Assembly: GCA_937926875.1 (NCBI GenBank)
Contig: CALBAX010000134.1
Span: 1 to 64,000, forward strand
From: an uncultured Desulfovibrio sp.
Lineage (GTDB): Bacteria; Desulfobacterota; Desulfovibrionia; Desulfovibrionales; Desulfovibrionaceae
DNA length: 64,000 bases
Direction: 5' to 3'
Position numbers and translations under genes: made by a program. Positions within the stretch are counted from its first letter, which is position 1, and the number at the start of each line of letters is the position of its first letter. The notes under the pieces were generated by a model that searched no databases, was not told the origin of the DNA, and saw only the letters and a program-made list of their open reading frames with translations. Shown here piece after piece: positions 58,727 through 64,000 of this stretch.

Positions 58727-59845
58727 TTATTCAACAGTGACGACCTTCTTGAGCACAGGCTGTCCCTTTTTGACCTCGACCACACAGGCAGAATGGCGGC
58801 CGTCCCCATTGGGGGAGAAGCTGTAAGTCCCCAGGACACCGCGGTAATCCCGCAAATTCAGGATCGCCTCGCGGACCTTGCTCCTGTCAGGCCCGACCTC
58901 ATGGATAGCCTTGGCAAGGATCATCAGCGCGTCATAATTCCACGCAGCCCAGGCGTCCATCTCTTCGCCGTATTCCTTTTTGTAGGCTTCGCTGTAAGCC
59001 GTATATTCGGGGCTGCCGCCGGGTGTGGCGTCCGCAATGGCCAGGATGCCTTCGGCGGCCTTGCCAGCCAGATGGATGGTATCCTTGACGGCACTGGAGG
59101 GAGAGCCAAGATACGCATAGGGCAGGCCCAGCTGGCGGTATTGCCGCTGACAGACGGCCACATCTTCGGCATTCGTACCGTAATGGATCATCACTTCTGC
59201 CCCGGCCACGCGGAAAGCCAGCAGCTGTGCAGTGTAGTCCTTGTCCTTCGTCGTGTACTTTTCACGCTTGACCACGGTCAGACCGGCCTTGGGGGCCAGA
59301 TCGTCAATGAGGTCGGCACCTCCCGTGCCGAAAGCATCGGCATCGTGCAGCACAGCGATCTTCGTCAGCCCCATGTCTTCCTTGATGTATTTCAGCATGA
59401 CCTTGACCACGATGGAATCATCGGGGCGGCAACGGAAGAGCCAGGGGTTGCCCTGCTGCGTCAGATTGACATTGGTACCGCCGATCAGGGTAGGCAGCTC
59501 GGTCTGCTTTACCCTGTCAGAAATGGCGAGGACCTGGGTACTCTTGATGGGGCCAAGCAGGGCAAAAATATGATCCTGTTCTATGCTCTTGTTGAGTGCG
59601 GCCAATGCACCCGGATTCGTAGACTGATTGTCCTGGATCAGCAGCTTGATGTTGTAGCCGGCAGCATTGGCATGCTTTTCCGCCAGTTTGGCGGCTTTCA
59701 TAAAATAGACAGCCTCCCCGGCAGCCGCCCCGGTAACAGGAGTATTCATGCCGACAAGCACGGCCTCGGCAGACAGCGCACTGCCGATAAAACAAACGGA
59801 GATGCCCAGGACACCCACTAACACATGCAGTATCTTTTTCAGCAT
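58727..59845 (-). CDS. Liv-type ABC transporter substrate-binding protein
   Basis: A 372-aa periplasmic binding protein of the LivK family (type I fold). A signal peptide ends near SALSAEA (about residue 26). GMNTPVTGAAAGEAVYFMKAAKLAEKHAN and IAVLHDADAFGTGGADLI are typical of the fold. Branched-chain amino acid specificity is only the family default; linkage to a phosphosulfolactate synthase-like gene makes a sulfonate or carboxylate ligand plausible. Last gene of the operon. Confidence 0.88.
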   Translation of the reverse strand: MLKKILHVLVGVLGISVCFIGSALSAEAVLVGMNTPVTGAAAGEAVYFMKAAKLAEKHANAAGYNIKLLIQDNQSTNPGALAALNKSIEQDHIFALLGPIKSTQVLAISDRVKQTELPTLIGGTNVNLTQQGNPWLFRCRPDDSIVVKVMLKYIKEDMGLTKIAVLHDADAFGTGGADLIDDLAPKAGLTVVKREKYTTKDKDYTAQLLAFRVAGAEVMIHYGTNAEDVAVCQRQYRQLGLPYAYLGSPSSAVKDTIHLAGKAAEGILAIADATPGGSPEYTAYSEAYKKEYGEEMDAWAAWNYDALMILAKAIHEVGPDRSKVREAILNLRDYRGVLGTYSFSPNGDGRHSACVVEVKKGQPVLKKVVTVE

Positions 59846-59914
59846 AGGAAGCTCCTTTTGTTACAGATACATCTTCATGATGCCTTTACTTCCATGACAA
59901 AGCATACGGTCCCG

Positions 59915-60631
59915 CTACGCACCTCCAAGATAATGTTTTTTCATTTCAGGATTCTCCATAAGATTTGTGGAGGTATCCTCCATAACGATGGATCCCGTTG
60001 TCAGCACATAGGCACGCGAGGCGATCGACAGGGCCATCCTGGCGTTCTGCTCCACCAGCAGGATAGTGACGCCGCGTTCGATATTGATGTTCTTGATGAC
60101 CTGGAAGACCTCCTGCACCAGGACGGGAGAGAGCCCCAGGCTGGGTTCGTCCAAAAGGAGGAGCTTGGGATGTGCCATCAGGCCGCGTCCTATGGCCAGC
60201 ATCTGCTGTTGCCCGCCGGAGAGCTGCCAGCCGGGACGTTTCCTGAATTCCGCCAGGATAGGAAAAATCCGGTAGATCTCCTCCATGTCAGCCGCCAGTT
60301 CATCCGCCGGTACCTTTCCGCGGGAAATGGAGCCCAGGAGCAGGTTGTCTTCGACGCTGAGGCCGGGAAAGATGTGCCGGCCTTCAGGAACGCAGGCGAT
60401 CCCCAGCGCGGCGACCTTCTCCGGACGCCTGCCGGTGATCTCCTCGCCCAAGAAGGCAATGGAACCTGCACGGGGAGAGACCAGGCCCGTTATGGCGCGG
60501 ATGAGCGTCGTCTTCCCTGCGCCGTTGGCGCCCAGCAGGGAGACGATCTCTCCCTGGTCTATCCGCATCGTGACATCCGAGAGCGCCATGACGGCACCAT
60601 ACATGGCGGTAAGTGAATCAATGCGCAGCAT
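59915..60631 (-). CDS. livF: ABC transporter ATP-binding protein (LivF-type)
   Basis: A 238-aa ATPase of the second Liv type. Walker A is GANGAGKT at residues 34-41; the signature LSGGQQQM is near 137; Walker B LLLLDEPSLGLSP follows. AGGAGG is found six bases before the ATG. The start overlaps the LivM-LivG fusion gene by 14 bases. Confidence 0.92.
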   Translation of the reverse strand: MLRIDSLTAMYGAVMALSDVTMRIDQGEIVSLLGANGAGKTTLIRAITGLVSPRAGSIAFLGEEITGRRPEKVAALGIACVPEGRHIFPGLSVEDNLLLGSISRGKVPADELAADMEEIYRIFPILAEFRKRPGWQLSGGQQQMLAIGRGLMAHPKLLLLDEPSLGLSPVLVQEVFQVIKNINIERGVTILLVEQNARMALSIASRAYVLTTGSIVMEDTSTNLMENPEMKKHYLGGA

Positions 60632-62435
60632 TGCACTCCTCCTGGCCGAGATAGGCAGAGATGACCTCAGGATGGGTCCGGACCTGGTGCTCATTTCCCT
60701 CAGCTATCTTGCGCCCGAAATTGATGACCGTGATCACATCGGAAACGTTCATCACCAGTTCCATATCGTGCTCTACCAGTAAGATAGTGATCCCCATTGC
60801 CTGGATGCGCTGCAAGAGTTCGCGCAAGTCCGCCGTTTCCGACGGATTGAGGCCTGCTGCCGGTTCGTCCAGCAGCAGGACCTCCGGCTGCGCCATCAGG
60901 GCACGGGCGATCTCGAGCATCCGCTGCCGGCCGTAGGGAAGGCTGCCCGCCTCTTCATTCTCCAGGCCTGTCAGACCGGCGAAACGCAGCATCTCCATGG
61001 CCTGCCGCCGCAAGGCGGCCTCTTCCCTCCGCTGGGAAGCCGTATGCACGATGCTGCTGAACACATTGGCATGGCTCAGGCAATGCCGTCCCACCATCAC
61101 GTTCTCCAGCACTGTCATCTCGGCAAACAGACGGATGTTCTGATACGTCCTGGCGATGCCAAGGCGGGTGATCTCATGCGGCAGGCGCCCGGAGACTTCC
61201 TGGCCGCAAAGAGTGATACTGCCGCGGGTCGGCCGGTACAGTCCGCTAAGGATGTTGATGACGGTCGTCTTGCCGGAACCGTTGGGCCCGATAAGGGCAT
61301 GGACGGTCCCCCGTTCCACGCTCATGCTCAGGCCGTCAACGGCCTTGATGCCGCCAAAGTACATGGCAAGATCACGGATCTGCAGCACCTGACTGTCAGG
61401 GCACGGCCTCTGTATCGGCTTTTCCAGGCATACCGGCTCGCCCGCTTCTGCCGCCAATTCCCGGCCCATGGCCTGCTGGCGGCGCTTGCGCCAGGCACGT
61501 ACCTGGGGAAGCTGCGCCAGCAGATTGGCAACGCCACCGGGCATATAGATCATGATCAGCACAATGGCCGCGGCAAAAAACATCATGTAGGATTCCTGCA
61601 AAAAACGCAGGGATTCAGGGAGCAGTGTCAGCAGGGTGGCCCCGAACACGGCCCCCAGCGCAGAGCCGTCCCCTCCCAGGACCGTCATGGCCAGCAGGAG
61701 CACGGACTGTTCAAAGGAAAACGTATCCGGGCTGATGTAGTGCGCCCCGCCGTGGGCGAACATGGCACCCGCCAGCCCCGCACACGCCGATGACAAGGTA
61801 AAGGAGACGATCTTGCACGACGTCACGTTGATACCGTTCGTGCTTGCCGCCATCTCATTCTGGCGTACGGCAAGCATCGCCCGCCCCATGCGAGAATCCT
61901 TGAGCCTGGTGATGGCCCATGTGAGCAGAACGACCATGCTGCCGGAAAAATAGAAGTACTTTTCTTCATCATCAAAGGAGATGCCGCAAAGATCGAGGAC
62001 AGGGATCTGCGGTATGCCGTCCGAACCGTGCGTCACTTCTATCCAGTTGATGAGGATGAGCTGGACGATGAAGCCGAAACCGATGGTCGTCACAGCAAGA
62101 TAATGGCCGGAAAGCTTCAGGCTGGGGATACCCAGCAGGATGCCGCAGATACCTCCCATGGCTGCCCCGCAGAGCATCCCGAGCCATACGGGGATGCCGA
62201 AAGTCACGGTAAGCAGGGCCGAGGTATAGGCGCCGATCCCCACGAAGGCCATCTGTCCCAGATTGATCTGGCCCGTGTAGCCCAGGAGGATGTTCAATCC
62301 CAGGCAGGCGACGCTCATCACGCAGCAGTGGTTGAGCAGGTTCAGCCAGTAGTTTTCGGAAACGATGTGCGGGATAAGGAAAACGACGCACATCGCCCCC
62401 AGGACATAAAAGTACTGATGCAAGCTCCTGTTCAT
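60618..62435 (-). CDS. Fused LivM permease and LivG ATPase
   Basis: A 605-aa fusion. Residues 1-320 are a LivM-type permease with about nine helices and the EAA-like loop SRMGRAMLAVRQNEMAASTNGI; a charged linker (VRAWRKRRQQAMGRELAAE) follows; residues 355-605 are a LivG ATPase with Walker A GPNGSGKTT, signature-like SLPYGRQRMLEIARAL and Walker B LLLDEPAAGLNP. Fusion of permease and ATPase in one chain is known in some Liv systems but is not the usual arrangement. AGGAGG precedes the ATG at 62435. Confidence 0.92.
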   Translation of the reverse strand: MNRSLHQYFYVLGAMCVVFLIPHIVSENYWLNLLNHCCVMSVACLGLNILLGYTGQINLGQMAFVGIGAYTSALLTVTFGIPVWLGMLCGAAMGGICGILLGIPSLKLSGHYLAVTTIGFGFIVQLILINWIEVTHGSDGIPQIPVLDLCGISFDDEEKYFYFSGSMVVLLTWAITRLKDSRMGRAMLAVRQNEMAASTNGINVTSCKIVSFTLSSACAGLAGAMFAHGGAHYISPDTFSFEQSVLLLAMTVLGGDGSALGAVFGATLLTLLPESLRFLQESYMMFFAAAIVLIMIYMPGGVANLLAQLPQVRAWRKRRQQAMGRELAAEAGEPVCLEKPIQRPCPDSQVLQIRDLAMYFGGIKAVDGLSMSVERGTVHALIGPNGSGKTTVINILSGLYRPTRGSITLCGQEVSGRLPHEITRLGIARTYQNIRLFAEMTVLENVMVGRHCLSHANVFSSIVHTASQRREEAALRRQAMEMLRFAGLTGLENEEAGSLPYGRQRMLEIARALMAQPEVLLLDEPAAGLNPSETADLRELLQRIQAMGITILLVEHDMELVMNVSDVITVINFGRKIAEGNEHQVRTHPEVISAYLGQEECNAAH

Positions 62436-62445
62436 ATGCGCCCTC

Positions 62446-63327
62446 CTAGGCCTTCTGGGCAATGCGTTCTCCAAACAGCCCCTGTGGCCAGAACAGCAGC
62501 ACCATGATCATGATGATAAAGGCAAAGGCGTCTTTGTAGGCTGTGGACACATAGAATGCCAGGTAGACTTCCATGACCCCCAGGAACAATGAACCAAGGA
62601 TGGCACCGGACACGGAACCGAAGCCGCCGATGATGGCGCCGCAAAAACCCTTCAGACCGGCCATGCCCCCCATCTCCTTGGAGACGTAGAAAAGCGGCCC
62701 CACCAGCAGGCCGGCCACACATGCCAGCATGGTGCTGAAAATGAAGGTGATGGCGATCATCCGCGCGATCGGGATGCCCATCAGCTGTGCGGCCTCCTTG
62801 TCCTGCGCCGTGGCCTGCATCATTTTTCCGAGCATGGTGCGTTCGAAGAAGAAGTGCTGCGCCACAAGGAGGATGGCTGTGGTGACGATGATGATGATGT
62901 ACTGGGGATCGATCACGATATCCCCGATCATGAACAGATCGACATCGGTCGGACGGGGCATGACAAGAGGCAGGGCCCCGAAGGCATATTGGGCACTGTT
63001 CTTCAGAAAGATGGAAACACCGATGGTGCTGATGATGACAGGCAGGAAGCTCCTGTTCCTGAGCGGATAATAGGCTACCTTTTCAAAAACATAGCCTACG
63101 CCCCCCATGAAGACTATCACGAGCGGATAAACGACATAGGCAGGGAGCTCCCAGGAATTGAGCATGAACACCGCCACAAAAGCCGGGAGCATGACCAGTT
63201 CCCCCTGGGCAAAATTGACGATGTCCGCCGCCCGGTAGATCAGGACGATGCCCAGCGCTATGAGCGCATAGATGGAGCCCATGGCCAGGCCCGTGAAAAG
63301 CAGCTGGATATTGATCGTCCAATCCAT
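62446..63327 (-). CDS. livH: Liv-type ABC transporter permease (LivH)
   Basis: A 293-aa inner membrane permease with about eight helices: GLAMGSIYALIALGIVLIYRAADIVNFAQGELVML near the N-terminus and the cytoplasmic coupling loop RTMLGKMMQATAQDKEAAQLMGIPI near 165-190 are characteristic of LivH. It lies one base after the ComA-like stop codon and ten bases before the LivM-LivG gene. Confidence 0.93.
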   Translation of the reverse strand: MDWTINIQLLFTGLAMGSIYALIALGIVLIYRAADIVNFAQGELVMLPAFVAVFMLNSWELPAYVVYPLVIVFMGGVGYVFEKVAYYPLRNRSFLPVIISTIGVSIFLKNSAQYAFGALPLVMPRPTDVDLFMIGDIVIDPQYIIIIVTTAILLVAQHFFFERTMLGKMMQATAQDKEAAQLMGIPIARMIAITFIFSTMLACVAGLLVGPLFYVSKEMGGMAGLKGFCGAIIGGFGSVSGAILGSLFLGVMEVYLAFYVSTAYKDAFAFIIMIMVLLFWPQGLFGERIAQKA

Positions 63328-63328
63328 A

Positions 63329-64000
63329 TCAGGCCCCCGTCGGATTGGCGCTATAGGCCGTCATAAAGGGAATGCCTGTCGTCTTCCAGCGCGTGGCCTC
63401 GACGACGAGGACTTCCATGGGGGGGATGTTGCCCAGATTGACATTGGTACCGAGCCGGTCAATGAAGATCTCCTGCTGATGACGGAGCGGAGCTTCAAAA
63501 ATGATCTTTTCCGGCCCGCCCGCCGCCTCGGTAAGCGCCCTGAGGCCTTCCTCGCTGGGGTTCCCCTCGGCATCCATGATCCCCACGCTCTGGCCTATTT
63601 CCATGGCCTCCACGATGACCTTGTCCACGCCGCAGGCAAGATCGCGCTTGAGGTCGGACACCAGATCCTCAAGCCCTGTCTGCGGCGACCATTCCTTGCG
63701 GCCCACTTCGCTGAAAACACGGAACCCGCCCGCAAGGGCCCGGTCGATGGCCTCGCGGCGCATGGCATCGGGCATTTCGATGGTCCCGTCGGATATCTCG
63801 ATCCCCGTAAACCCCCATTGCCCGGCCTTGGCCAGGAACGCCGGATACACCTTTTGCCACAGCATCACCTCGGCACACGTGCCGCCCACACAGACATCTA
63901 TATCCGCGTCGCGCAGCAAACGGATCTTGCTCCGCAGCACATCCGGATCGTAAAATGCGGATGTCAGGGAAGTCAGTTTGACGACATCTATGTACGGGCC
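63329..64000 (-). CDS. Phosphosulfolactate synthase (ComA)-like protein, N-terminus outside the window
   Basis: The last 223 codons of a gene that begins beyond 64000. The frame is open to the window edge (GPYIDVVKLTSLTSAF...). Motifs typical of the ComA family are CVGGTCAEVMLWQ, GFTGIEISDGTIEMP, GFRVFSEVGRKE, DKVIVEAMEIGQSVGI and GTNVNLGNIPPMEVLVVEATR. ComA joins sulfite to phosphoenolpyruvate to give 2-phospho-3-sulfolactate. In a sulfite-reducing organism the reverse direction, or a related aldolase-like reaction on a sulfonate, is possible. Co-transcription with the Liv-type transporter suggests that transporter carries the substrate or product. Confidence 0.75.
   Translation of the reverse strand, partial: GPYIDVVKLTSLTSAFYDPDVLRSKIRLLRDADIDVCVGGTCAEVMLWQKVYPAFLAKAGQWGFTGIEISDGTIEMPDAMRREAIDRALAGGFRVFSEVGRKEWSPQTGLEDLVSDLKRDLACGVDKVIVEAMEIGQSVGIMDAEGNPSEEGLRALTEAAGGPEKIIFEAPLRHQQEIFIDRLGTNVNLGNIPPMEVLVVEATRWKTTGIPFMTAYSANPTGA

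Noticed and set aside
1..64000. CRISPR arrays, tRNA genes and intact insertion sequences
   Set aside because: I looked for regularly spaced repeats, tRNA-like cloverleaf ends and transposase genes on both strands and found none that I could support.

Overview
The window looks like chromosome of a high-GC sulfate-reducing bacterium of the family Desulfovibrionaceae, most likely a Desulfovibrio close to the gut-associated species. The evidence is an eight-subunit CooMKLXUH/HypA/CooF-type energy-converting [NiFe] hydrogenase operon, the archaeal-type start of the aromatic pathway (ADH synthase plus DHQ synthase II) fused into a phe/tyr operon, an AprBA-like flavoprotein/ferredoxin pair, and strongly GC-biased codon use. 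The species assignment is inference. I see no tRNA, rRNA, CRISPR array, intact insertion sequence or prophage.

Layout. 0-2.8 kb: divergent copper export genes (copA, copZ-like) sharing a promoter region with a Fur-like box. 2.9-3.9 kb: gpsA. 4.1-12.7 kb: the Coo-type hydrogenase operon, with a small unrecognised Fe-S-like ORF between cooL and cooX. 13.2-16.4 kb: a TolC-family exporter and a PAS-GGDEF diguanylate cyclase preceded by a structured leader. 17.8-19.2 kb: a 12-TM LuxR-type membrane regulator. 19.5-25.9 kb: rdgB, a DMT permease, a LIC12162-like transferase, a Sel1-repeat protein, a PH-domain membrane protein and tsaB. 26-37.5 kb: the conserved rseP-dxr-cdsA-uppS-frr-pyrH and tsf-rpsB blocks, split by a TerC/CBS protein and an AI-2E-family permease. 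37.5-39.0 kb: no conventional gene, but a complete-looking transcription unit with a consensus sigma-54 promoter, a leader ORF held inside a long stem, several GC hairpins joined by CCUCCUCC (anti-Shine-Dalgarno) linkers, and a terminator. 39-44.5 kb: a PreP-type M16C peptidase, a CbiR-like phosphodiesterase and a DHH phosphoesterase. 44.7-50.1 kb: an aromatic amino acid operon behind a clear Phe/Tyr/Trp attenuator leader. 50.4-54.6 kb: AbrB-like half permease, a divergent aldo/keto reductase and LysR pair, a PHP phosphatase and a Crp/Fnr regulator. 54.7-58.4 kb: an AprBA-like reductase with a DASS transporter. 58.7-64 kb: a Liv-type ABC transporter (with a LivM-LivG fusion) downstream of a ComA-like phosphosulfolactate synthase that runs off the window end.

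How the genes work together. The Coo complex should couple ferredoxin-linked H2 chemistry to ion translocation, but no CO dehydrogenase or CooA lies in the window. The 54.7-64 kb stretch reads as two adjacent anion/sulfur modules: a transporter feeding an AprBA-like redox pair, and a periplasmic-binding-protein transporter joined to a sulfonate-type C-S bond enzyme. The housekeeping block (translation, isoprenoid and phospholipid synthesis, membrane proteolysis) is the usual bacterial cluster in a rearranged form.

The most unusual feature is the 38.1-38.7 kb sigma-54 unit, which resembles in design the anti-SD 'cuckoo' small RNAs of alphaproteobacteria. Other noteworthy items are the aromatic attenuator, the structured leader in front of the GGDEF gene, the micro-ferredoxin ORF in the coo operon, and a family of purine/pyrimidine long hairpins at gene ends.
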